Source: UBA3263 sp964554335
Lineage (GTDB): Bacteria; Bacteroidota; Bacteroidia; Bacteroidales; Muribaculaceae
Direction: 5' to 3'
NCBI GenBank assembly: GCA_964554335.1
Contig: CAZKOF010000003.1
Span: 15,627-79,626, forward strand
DNA length: 64,000 bases
Each line of letters starts with the position of its first letter. Within the stretch, counting starts at the first letter, position 1. The notes beneath the pieces were generated by a model. That model saw nothing but the letters and a program-made list of their open reading frames with translations, was not told where the DNA came from and did not search any database. Both the position numbers and the translations under genes were made by a program. Shown here one piece after another: positions 49,958 through 57,778 of this stretch.

Positions 49958-51181
49958 ATAAGAAATATACGCAATTTCGCCATTAACATTGATAATCCCG
50001 AGCGCGCAATCGTCACTCGCGGCGGCGAAAAAATAGAACTTCAAGCCGGGAGCAACACTGTTAAATTCAACCCCGAAACTGAAAATGAAATCGAAATCGA
50101 ACCTGTAGGGAAGCCGCTTTACCGCGTTAGCAAGGGCGAAGAAGTGTTTACAACCGACTATCGCTATCGCATCCTCGTTGCCGATGGCGATGTGGTTGAC
50201 ATAGTTGCCGCATATCCCGACGAGGATTGTTTTGTCACTTTCCATGTCGAGGGATATGGTGCCGAAGATTTCATCACAGGAGTAGACGTCGACGGCAAGC
50301 CAGTATTTAATTGGAAAGACGAGAATTTTTCGGTAAAATGCGGCAGCGAACTTGCCGTATATGGCAATCTGAATGAATATGAGGTCCTGAGCTTCATGGT
50401 CAACGGCGAGACTCAGATGTTCACCTCAAAGACAACCCTTCTAATCACAGAATCTACATCACTGTCAGTATCGGTGCAGAAATATGCCGTGTTCGCCATG
50501 ATAATTAACATCGACTCACCCGAGCATATAAAAGTATATCGCGGACATAGCAACAACAACGACGAGTTCACCGGCCTCAAGACAGGCGACAACGTCATCG
50601 AGGTCACACGCAACACTCCCATTGTCAGCCTCATCCCTGCCGACGGATACTATATCAACACTCTGAGCGTCAATAACGACAATTATGATGTGGAAGACCT
50701 GCAAATTATTCCTGTACGTATCGGCCAGCTCATCGACAACGACGTCATCACCGTCACAACCGCCAAATTCTTACGCGACAAAAAAGCCACCATAATACTC
50801 TCGAACCTCGCTGCCGCCGAAGGATATTTCGCCGCCAAGCGCGCGGACATGTCGGTAATCGAAGGCCTGCATGAGGGCACGAATGAATTACTCTTCGATT
50901 TACGTGACAACCGATTCCGCTTCGAGACCGGAGGCCCTGTTGAAGCCCACGTCTTTCTCAACGACGTTGCCATGGAGCCGGAGCCCGGAGGGTTCAACTA
51001 CTGCCCCACCCTCGCCGACGGCGACGTGCTGAAGATTATTTTCGGCGAGATGGATTCCATCGATGAGGTTTCATTAGTCGTCCGGAATGAGAAGCCTTCG
51101 GTATATGACCTGCTCGGCCGTCGTGTAACTTCGCCCGCCCGAGGAATCTACATAGAAAATGGACACAAAGTGCTGAAATAA
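49958..51181 (+). pseudogene. 5'-truncated repeat-containing surface protein (T9SS-like C-terminus)
   Basis: The frame is open from 49958 to 51181 (407 codons). Its sequence is plainly protein-like from the first codons (NFAINIDNPERAIVTRGGEK), yet there is no ATG, no signal peptide and no promoter in front. The first usual start is GTG 50144, inside the first repeat (345 residues if used). Four related beta-rich repeats of about 85-95 residues are visible; two share the pattern INID-x-PE-x3-V. The C-terminus (VYDLLGRRVTSPARGIYIEN) is a type IX secretion-like sorting end. It is probably the back end of a longer exported protein whose front was deleted. A non-canonical start is less likely. Confidence 0.65.
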
Positions 51182-51182
51182 T

Positions 51183-51214
51183 TTTGTCGGACAACGGAAA
51201 ATTTCGTAACTTTG
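51183..51214 (+). promoter_or_regulatory. Promoter of the HU-like/SPOR gene
   Basis: TTTG (51183-51186) and TAACTTTG (51207-51214) are 20 nt apart; the leader to ATG 51240 is about 20 nt. It begins immediately after the stop of the truncated surface gene. Confidence 0.8.
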
Positions 51215-51239
51215 CGGAAACTGAAAGCTCATCTCCAAA

Positions 51240-52166
51240 ATGACCGACACTATCAGTCAACATATTGCCACGTTGTTGCGCCGGAACGATTGCGTAATCG
51301 TTCCGGGCATCGGCGCGTTCGTGGCAACCCGACGTGAAGCTTTGGTGTCGGAAAATGTGCTGCTTCCACCTGCTCGCGAAATCACTTTCAACCCTGCGAT
51401 GACCCATGATGACGGCCTGCTTGCAACTTCCGTGAGCCGTCGGCTTCGCATCCCCTTCGTCCAGGCCCGCGAAAAGGTTGCCGCAGAGATTGACCTCCTC
51501 CGGCGTCGCCTGCGCACCGAAGGGGCCGTAAGCATTGCCCACGTCGGCATGCTCCGTCGCCGTTCGGGAGGGCGCCTTGATTTCATGCCGGGAGCAGCAT
51601 GGATAGCAATGCCTTCGGTCAATATTGTTAAACCGGCCTCTGCCGTCGAAGTTACAACAGACCGCGAGGAAGACAGAGCCGTTGCGGTTGTGAGGTTACC
51701 TCTGCGCCTGCGATGGCTGCGCGTTGCAGCGGCAGTTGCCATTCTCAGTGTGCTCGGCTTCTCATTGTCAACTCCTATCGATATCGACACTGCCCATCAT
51801 GCTTCGCTCGCAGCTCCGATGTTCACCGCTCCCGAAGAGCCGGAATTCGAGCCTATGCCGGAACCCTCCGGATTGATTCTCAATCTTGCAACAGCTCCGT
51901 CGACAGGGATGATATCCATAAAAGAGAAGCCCGCAATCAAGACTCCGCAGCCCTACGTCATAGTGGTCGGCTCGCTTCCTACCCGGGCAAAGGCTGAAGA
52001 GTATATTGCCGAAACCGGCATACCTTCGCTTGAAATCATTCAGAGCGGCAATAAGTTTCGCGTCTACGCAGCCGAAGGCTCCACTCCGGAGGACGCACGT
52101 GCTGCCGCAGCAACAATCAGCGGGTTCTCCTCGCGCTTTCCCGACGCCTGGGTATGTCGCCGATGA
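51240..52166 (+). CDS. HU-like (CCDC81-type) / transmembrane / SPOR protein
   Basis: 308 residues. Residues about 1-60 and 62-120 are two HU-like units of the bacterial CCDC81 type (ISQHIATLLRRNDCVIVPGI, then LLATSVSRRLRIPFVQAREK). A basic stretch (RLPLRLRWLRV) precedes one membrane helix (about 160-178), so the N-terminus is cytoplasmic. The periplasmic end (about 234-305, YVIVVGSLPTRAKAEEYIAE) is a SPOR domain, which binds denuded peptidoglycan at division sites. It therefore links an HU-like fold with the septal wall. The stop overlaps the next gene (ATGA). Confidence 0.82.
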   Translation: MTDTISQHIATLLRRNDCVIVPGIGAFVATRREALVSENVLLPPAREITFNPAMTHDDGLLATSVSRRLRIPFVQAREKVAAEIDLLRRRLRTEGAVSIAHVGMLRRRSGGRLDFMPGAAWIAMPSVNIVKPASAVEVTTDREEDRAVAVVRLPLRLRWLRVAAAVAILSVLGFSLSTPIDIDTAHHASLAAPMFTAPEEPEFEPMPEPSGLILNLATAPSTGMISIKEKPAIKTPQPYVIVVGSLPTRAKAEEYIAETGIPSLEIIQSGNKFRVYAAEGSTPEDARAAAATISGFSSRFPDAWVCRR

Positions 52167-53470
52167 GCTTCCGCGGCATCGCCGCAATTCTCGCACTCAT
52201 TCCCCTGCCAGCACTTGCCTCTGAACTCAGTTTCAGCGGAAATGCCCTATCGGCATTAACCGAAACTCCGGCCAATGGTTCGGGATTGAATATGGTCTAT
52301 GTACTTAACGGAGTGTCAGGCGTCAAAGCCTCCTACACCTCAACCTCGGGCAACCGGGTGACATGGCAACGCTTCAGTGCGCTCGGAGGCGGTTATGCTC
52401 AGGACGTCGCTTCTTCCCAATTGGGAAATGTCAGTACCCTGACGACTCTCGAAGGCAACATGGGCTATATCGTTACCGACGGCAATTCATCTTCATATTT
52501 TTGGGTCATTGACTGGAGTGCTACCCACACTTATCTCGCCGAATTGGTGCTTTCGCCACAAACCGACTGCGCGACCACATGGTTGGAACTCGACGGCATG
52601 GGAGAGGCATTTACTTATTATAGCATTAACGGTGCGCCGCATGTTATCGACCGCGAATTCACGCTGACCTACCGCACTCTGCAGTTCGACGACAACGAAT
52701 TCGCCTACAAGGAGACGGAAACAACCGAAACGTTCGCGTCCCTGTCGGAGAACATCCATTGCACTCCGCCATTATGTCAGACGGAATTTACTCTATCCGG
52801 CGATAAATTCGCACGCGCCTGGGGCGAGGAACGGTCTATCTCATCTCCTATATATGACCCGACGGCAGTTGAAGGCCACACCAAAGCCACGCAGTCAAAC
52901 CGCGAAGTTCTAAATGAAATCAAGGACGACACCGCCCTCGGAGGATCCGGACCGGCAGAGATTACATTCAGCGCATCAATATCTGATGCCGCAATATACC
53001 ATGAATGGGAACTTGCCCGCGACCCTGAATTCAATCAGACGTTCCTGCGCTTTTCCGAGACGGAATTCACCTATACTTTCCGCGAACAAGGCACAACCTA
53101 CGTTCGCCTGCTCATTGCCAACGACAATGCCTCATGCGAGTGGGAAAGCGATACATATAACGTCTATATCGGCGAGTCATCGCTGAAATGCCCCAACGCA
53201 TTCTCGCCCGGGGCTTCGGAGGGGGTAAACGACGAATGGCGCGTAAGCTACAAATCGATAATAGAGTTTGATTGTCATATTTTTGACCGCAACGGCAAAC
53301 TCATCAAACACCTGACAGACCCCTCGCAAGGCTGGGACGGCAAAATTCGCGGCAAACTCGCACCATCCGGAGTTTATTTCTACGTTATCAGGGCCCGCGG
53401 CGCTGACGATAAGGAGTATAAACTCAGCGGTGACATAAACATTATCGGTTATAACAAACGAGAGAAATAA
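52163..53470 (+). CDS. Secreted protein with gliding-associated (T9SS type B) C-terminal domain
   Basis: 435 residues. The start at ATG 52163 overlaps the previous stop; an ATG at 52154 would add three residues. A signal peptide (about 1-20, ending LPALAS) is followed by beta-rich domains of unknown kind. The last ~85 residues (CPNAFSPGASEGVNDEWRVS, then FDCHIFDRNGKLI, then GWDGKIRGKLAPSGVYFYVI) match the CHU_C / T9SS type B sorting domain. It is probably exported by the type IX pathway and attached to the surface. Its binding target is unknown. Confidence 0.85.
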   Translation: MSFRGIAAILALIPLPALASELSFSGNALSALTETPANGSGLNMVYVLNGVSGVKASYTSTSGNRVTWQRFSALGGGYAQDVASSQLGNVSTLTTLEGNMGYIVTDGNSSSYFWVIDWSATHTYLAELVLSPQTDCATTWLELDGMGEAFTYYSINGAPHVIDREFTLTYRTLQFDDNEFAYKETETTETFASLSENIHCTPPLCQTEFTLSGDKFARAWGEERSISSPIYDPTAVEGHTKATQSNREVLNEIKDDTALGGSGPAEITFSASISDAAIYHEWELARDPEFNQTFLRFSETEFTYTFREQGTTYVRLLIANDNASCEWESDTYNVYIGESSLKCPNAFSPGASEGVNDEWRVSYKSIIEFDCHIFDRNGKLIKHLTDPSQGWDGKIRGKLAPSGVYFYVIRARGADDKEYKLSGDINIIGYNKREK

Positions 53471-53476
53471 GGAGGC

Positions 53477-54721
53477 ATGCAACGCAGCGACTTTGAAATT
53501 ATGGCGCCCGTAGGCTCATGGGAGTCTTTGCGTGCGGCAATCCACGCCGGTGCCGATGCGGTTTATTTCGGTATCCAGGGCCTCAACATGCGCTCGCGTG
53601 CGGCCGTCAACTTCACCATCGACGATCTTGCCCTGATAGCGGCTGAATGCTCCGCCGCGGGTGTCAAGACGTATCTGACTGTCAACACAATACTCTACGA
53701 CGGCGACCTGCCTACCATGCGCGGCATCGTCGACGCCGCCAAGTGTGCCGGCATATCAGCCATAATCGCATCTGACATTGCCGCAATCCTATATGCCCGC
53801 AGCCAAGAGGTTGAAGTGCATATATCCACCCAGGCCAACATATCCAACACCGAAGCTGCCCGCTTCTACTCCCAATGGGCCGACACCATCGTGCTCGCCA
53901 GGGAGCTGAGCCTCGACCGGGTCCGCAACATCTATGACGCCATCCAGTCAGACCCGATTTGCGGCCCGAAAGGAGAACCGGTGAAAATAGAGATGTTCTG
54001 TCATGGCGCGCTCTGCATGGCCGTGTCCGGGAAATGCTACCTCAGTCTTCACGAACGCAACACCTCGGCCAACCGCGGAGCATGCGCCCAGATATGTCGC
54101 CGAGGCTACACCGTCACCGACAACGAGACCGGTGCGCAGCTTGAAATCGATGACCAATATATAATGTCGCCCAAAGACCTCAAGACCATTCACTTTCTTG
54201 ACCGCATGGTCGAGGCCGGAGTCAGAGTGCTGAAAATTGAGGGGCGTGCCCGCGGCCCCGAATACGTATCTGAGGCTGTCGGCTGCTACAACGAAGCGAT
54301 TCTCGCGACTTGCGACGGCACCTTCAACGCCGAGAAAGTCGCAGGCTGGAACGAACGCCTGAGCCGCATTTTTAACCGCGGATTTTGGGACGGTTATTAT
54401 CTCGGCCAGCGCCTCGGCGAGTGGAGCGGACGCTATGGCTCCTCGGCCACCCGCACCAAGCGCTATGCCGCAAAATGCACGAAGTATTTCTCCAGGCTCG
54501 GAGTCGGTGAGTTCCTTCTCGAGGCCAGCGAAGTAAGTGTTGGTGACGAAGTGGTTATAATCGGACCCACAACCGGCGCGCTTATGGTGAAAGTCGAAGA
54601 GATTCATCTTGACAACGGCCCCGTCACCACTGCACGCAAAGGCGATGTTTTTGCCATAAAAGTACCTGAAAAAGTCAGATTAAGCGATCGGCTCTACGTA
54701 TGGGAGATAACCGAAAAATGA
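53477..54721 (+). CDS. U32 family protein, TrhP-like (second copy)
   Basis: 414 residues. Opening FEIMAPVGSWESLRAAIHAG is the U32 start. The signature is KIEMFCHGALCMAVSGKCYL followed by NRGACAQICRRGY (about 165-215), with Fe-S cysteines, then KIEGRARGPEYV. The short length, without a DUF3656 half, matches TrhP (YegQ), which hydroxylates uridine 34 of tRNAs, rather than RlhA. A GGAGG lies only 1 nt before ATG, too close to act as a normal ribosome site. It overlaps the HAD gene by 4 bp. Confidence 0.85.
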   Translation: MQRSDFEIMAPVGSWESLRAAIHAGADAVYFGIQGLNMRSRAAVNFTIDDLALIAAECSAAGVKTYLTVNTILYDGDLPTMRGIVDAAKCAGISAIIASDIAAILYARSQEVEVHISTQANISNTEAARFYSQWADTIVLARELSLDRVRNIYDAIQSDPICGPKGEPVKIEMFCHGALCMAVSGKCYLSLHERNTSANRGACAQICRRGYTVTDNETGAQLEIDDQYIMSPKDLKTIHFLDRMVEAGVRVLKIEGRARGPEYVSEAVGCYNEAILATCDGTFNAEKVAGWNERLSRIFNRGFWDGYYLGQRLGEWSGRYGSSATRTKRYAAKCTKYFSRLGVGEFLLEASEVSVGDEVVIIGPTTGALMVKVEEIHLDNGPVTTARKGDVFAIKVPEKVRLSDRLYVWEITEK

Positions 54722-55362
54722 ACTATTGTCCCGACGCTATTTTGTTTGATCTCGATGGCGTCTTGATCGATAGCGAGAACCTCTACACCGCCTTTTGGGA
54801 GAAGACGGAGAAGCTATATCCTACAGGCATCGAGGACTTTGCCCGCTCAATAAAGGGCACCAACCTCGATAGCATCATGAAACTCTTTCGCCCAGAAGAT
54901 CGCGAAGATATCATGAAACGAATTCTTGATTTCGATAGCCATTTGGTCTACCCGATGTTTCCCGACACGGTTGAATTTCTCGAAGACCTTGCTGCCGAAG
55001 GCATACCGGCAGTATTGGTGACATCATCGAACCCCGAGAAAATGGAGCAGCTTTTCCGCCAGTATCCTGACTTTGGACGCCACTTCGCGACCATAGTCAA
55101 CGGCTCGATGGTCAGCAGGGGAAAACCTGACCCCGAGGGATATATTCTCGCGGCACGCAGGCTTGGCAAAGAACCGGGACGCTGCGTTGTGGTCGAAGAT
55201 TCTCTCCAGGGAATCCGTGCCGGACGCTCCGCCGGATGCGAGGTCTGGGGATTATACACAACATTGCCCCGGGAGACTATTCTCACCGAGGCAACGTATG
55301 TTTTTGCGGATATTTCTGAGGTCAGGACGCTCAGAAGGCGTATTTCGCGCCAACCTGAATGA
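54718..55362 (+). CDS. HAD family phosphatase (beta-phosphoglucomutase-like)
   Basis: 214 residues from ATG 54718, inside the U32 stop. Motif I is LFDLDGVLIDSEN (about 7-19), motif II is LVTSSN, and motif III/IV is GKPDPEGYILAA...VVVEDSLQGI. The helical cap lies between I and II. It is of the PGM-like subgroup that acts on sugar phosphates or nucleotides; the substrate is unknown. Its last 32 bp overlap the outer membrane protein gene on the other strand. Confidence 0.9.
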   Translation: MNYCPDAILFDLDGVLIDSENLYTAFWEKTEKLYPTGIEDFARSIKGTNLDSIMKLFRPEDREDIMKRILDFDSHLVYPMFPDTVEFLEDLAAEGIPAVLVTSSNPEKMEQLFRQYPDFGRHFATIVNGSMVSRGKPDPEGYILAARRLGKEPGRCVVVEDSLQGIRAGRSAGCEVWGLYTTLPRETILTEATYVFADISEVRTLRRRISRQPE

Positions 55363-55888
55363 GGCCCTGGGCTCCGAAACCGAGTTCTCCGAAAATCGCA
55401 GCACCCGGAAGAAATTCAACTTCCGCGCCAATCGGGTTGATTTGGAAGGCAAAGTAACCCTTGTTATAGGAACTTTTGCCTTTAGGCATCATGTGACTGA
55501 TAACGGCGCCGACGCCTGCATGACCATATAGCTTCACTATGCTGTTTTTGTAATAGTCAGCTTTGCAGTTCAGCATCAGGGTGTGATAGCCCACTTTGCT
55601 TTTGAGCGAATAAACGCCGAGTTCAGGGAAATCATCAATTACATAGTCGGCTGCAGGAGTAAACGCACTCGAATAAGAGTAGCTGGGGCCGATCTTAATA
55701 CCCTTGGCGACAGGGATGTAAAGACTGATGTTGACCGAGCCCCAGGCCGTATTGACGTCACTGAAGCCTTTATGACAGTTCATTGCATCCATCTGAGTGT
55801 AGGCGCCATAGCTGATGGCAACTTCCTGTGCGCCGGCGGCTATCGAAGCCGTTACGAGCACCATTAGAGCTAAAAGGATTTTTTTCAT
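55331..55888 (-). CDS. Small outer membrane beta-barrel protein
   Basis: 185 residues with a signal peptide (about 1-20, ending AAGAQE). The mature chain alternates hydrophobic and polar residues and has frequent aromatic-Gly turns (IGPSYSYSS, LYGHAGVGAVI, IFGELGFGAQG). It ends in VGAKYAF, a typical outer membrane C-terminal Phe. It is likely an eight-stranded barrel. No specific family can be named. No clear promoter is seen. It is convergent and overlapping with the HAD gene. Confidence 0.8.
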   Translation of the reverse strand: MKKILLALMVLVTASIAAGAQEVAISYGAYTQMDAMNCHKGFSDVNTAWGSVNISLYIPVAKGIKIGPSYSYSSAFTPAADYVIDDFPELGVYSLKSKVGYHTLMLNCKADYYKNSIVKLYGHAGVGAVISHMMPKGKSSYNKGYFAFQINPIGAEVEFLPGAAIFGELGFGAQGLIQVGAKYAF

Positions 55889-55960
55889 AGTATAAACAAC
55901 TAAAATGTATAAATTTTATGCCATATTAACACCCAATAACGTAAAAATGTTGCAAAATAC

Positions 55961-55991
55961 TTGCACCGATATAACTTTTTTTGTACCTTTG
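55961..55991 (+). promoter_or_regulatory. Promoter of the second ECF sigma factor
   Basis: TTG (55961-55963) and TACCTTTG (55984-55991) are 20 nt apart. The leader to ATG 56096 is about 100 nt, long for this window, and could hold a control element; I see no clear structure in it. Confidence 0.8.
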
Positions 55992-56095
55992 CACATATAT
56001 AACTCTGAAACATTCATATTATAATAACCATTTAACACCGCACATTGCCTATCGCCAACTGCTACTCTAATTAACAAATAAGAGACATAGACGCA

Positions 56096-56692
56096 ATGCA
56101 GCAAACAATGACTAAGCTCACCGACAAAGAGTTGGTGCAGGCTTATGCTAACGGTGACAACATGGCTTTCGACGCACTTCTCAACCGATATGAGAAGCCT
56201 GTGTTTAACTATATCCTCCACACCGTAAAAGACGAAGACCTTGCAAACGACATCTTTCAAGAAACGTTTGTCAAGGCAATAACAGTCATACGCCAGGGCC
56301 GTTATGAAGACAACGGCAAGTTCGGCGCATGGCTCAACCGCGTGGCCCACAACCTCGTGATTGACCATTATCGCCGATCCAAGGCCGAGAATACTGTCAG
56401 CAACGACGCTGACGAAGACCGCGACCTGCTCAATGACCGCAATCTTTGCGAGGAGTCGATCGAGGACGCCCTCGTGCAGACCCAGCTGACCCGCGACCTG
56501 CGCCGCCTCGTGCGCGAGCTCCCCAAGGCTCAGCGCCAGGTGCTTATGATGCGTATCTACCGCGACATGTCGTTCAAGGAGATAGCCGACAAGACCGGCG
56601 TAAGCATAAACACCGCTCTCGGCCGCATGCGCTACGCCCTTCGCAACATGCGCCGTCTGGCCGAAGAGAGCCGCCTGCTTGAAACTGCATGA
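56096..56692 (+). CDS. ECF-type RNA polymerase sigma factor
   Basis: 198 residues. Region 2 (about 18-95) contains NRYEKPVFNYILHTVKDEDL and DIFQETFVKAI. Region 4 (about 135-185) has LPKAQRQVLMMRIYRDMSFK and EIADKTGVSINTALGRMRYA. No anti-sigma gene is next to it. Instead a DUF4286-like gene and ruvC follow, so it probably acts as a constitutive or stress-responsive factor. An in-frame ATG at 56108 is an alternative start. Confidence 0.92.
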   Translation: MQQTMTKLTDKELVQAYANGDNMAFDALLNRYEKPVFNYILHTVKDEDLANDIFQETFVKAITVIRQGRYEDNGKFGAWLNRVAHNLVIDHYRRSKAENTVSNDADEDRDLLNDRNLCEESIEDALVQTQLTRDLRRLVRELPKAQRQVLMMRIYRDMSFKEIADKTGVSINTALGRMRYALRNMRRLAEESRLLETA

Positions 56693-56997
56693 AGACACTT
56701 CTGAACACCAGCTTCTTCTGCTCTCCCGCCTCAGAGAAAACCGTAATGGTGACCCTGACTGAACGTTGGATTCCTGCATGTCAAGCCGCCGGCAACGGCT
56801 CTCCGATGTTCCTGCGTATGCCGGCTGAGGAGAGCGTGGTGCGCCTGGCGGTACAGACACCATTTGCCAACGCCGCGTCGGCCGAGACATTCCGCCTGGA
56901 AGTTCTCGAGCCCATGGGTGCCGAGCTTCTTAAGAAGCTCGGCGCAAACAACTACACCCATTTCTCTACCCTGATGGAGATTATTCCAAACGCCTGA
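56689..56997 (+). CDS. DUF4286-like small protein
   Basis: 102 residues, soluble, without signal or metal motif. The pattern of an N-terminal NTSFF strand, the helix ERWIPACQAAG, and a C-terminal HFSTLMEIIP resembles DUF4286, which in Bacteroidetes often precedes ruvC. Function unknown; a ferredoxin-like alpha/beta fold is likely. It overlaps the sigma gene by 4 bp and ends 15 bp before ruvC. Confidence 0.7.
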   Translation: MKTLLNTSFFCSPASEKTVMVTLTERWIPACQAAGNGSPMFLRMPAEESVVRLAVQTPFANAASAETFRLEVLEPMGAELLKKLGANNYTHFSTLMEIIPNA

Positions 56998-57012
56998 TAA
57001 CAGACATTCATT

Positions 57013-57567
57013 TTGGACAGAATCATTATCGGCATCGACCCCGGCACGAACGTCATGGGCTACGGCATCATCGGCATAAAGGCCGGGCAGCCGCAATGTG
57101 TGGCTCTCGGAGTCATAAAACTGAGCCGATTCGAGAGCCATTATCTGCGGTTGAAACGTATCTACGACCGCGTGCAGGGACTCGTGGAACAATATCTCCC
57201 GGACGAGATGGCAATAGAGGCCCCGTTTTTTGGCAAAAATGTGCAGTCCATGCTCAAACTCGGCCGGGCTCAGGGTGTGGCCATGGCTGCAGCTCTGAGC
57301 CGCGACGTGCCGATCACCGAATATGAGCCGCGCAAAATCAAGATGGCCATTACCGGCAACGGTGCGGCCTCAAAAGAGCAAGTGCAGGAGATGCTGCGGC
57401 GCATTCTCAACATTCCCCGCGAGCGACTCGACGGCGAGGCTCTCGATGCAACCGATGCGCTCGGGGCGGCGTTGTGTCATTTCTACGAGTCTTCGCGCCC
57501 GAACCTGTCTGCAGGTCCGAAATCGTGGAAGGAATTCATTGCAAAGAATCCCGACCGCGTAAAGTAG
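57013..57567 (+). CDS. ruvC: Holliday junction endonuclease RuvC
   Basis: 184 residues. The start GIDPG carries the first catalytic Asp (D10). AIEAPFFGKNVQSMLKLGRA holds the second acidic site, and a late DATDALGAALCH the others. It cuts Holliday junctions with RuvAB. The only suitable start is TTG 57013 (an in-frame stop lies at 56998-57000), an unusual start codon for this window. It is followed by a 211-bp region with the gpmI promoter and nothing else I can identify. Confidence 0.95.
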   Translation: MDRIIIGIDPGTNVMGYGIIGIKAGQPQCVALGVIKLSRFESHYLRLKRIYDRVQGLVEQYLPDEMAIEAPFFGKNVQSMLKLGRAQGVAMAAALSRDVPITEYEPRKIKMAITGNGAASKEQVQEMLRRILNIPRERLDGEALDATDALGAALCHFYESSRPNLSAGPKSWKEFIAKNPDRVK

Positions 57568-57723
57568 GCTGAGTTCCAGGCCGCGACATCGGCAAGGCTT
57601 TCGAACCGTTTATCTTCATGAAATCCGCTAAATCAAGCTGCGTTCCGCACAGGCATCACCGGCATCAAATCCAAATGGGCAGAATTTAGCTAACATTAAC
57701 GCCGGGGAGTTATAAAAATTTCG

Positions 57724-57731
57724 TAACTTTG
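57724..57731 (+). promoter_or_regulatory. gpmI -7 box
   Basis: TAACTTTG lies 47 nt before the gpmI ATG, giving a leader of about 40 nt. No TTG -33 box at the usual distance. The rest of the 57568-57778 gap holds no gene or terminator I can support. Confidence 0.65.
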
Positions 57732-57778
57732 CAGTTGGAAAAAATTTAACTCATAAACGATATTCAACAATAAGAATT

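Noticed and set aside
53471..53475. GGAGG as a ribosome binding site for the second U32 gene
   Set aside because: Only 1 nt separates it from the ATG, too close for normal use, and no in-frame later ATG fits the spacing.
57568..57723. Possible small gene or RNA between ruvC and gpmI
   Set aside because: No frame of useful length with a start, no strong hairpin with T-run, and no tRNA-like fold seen.
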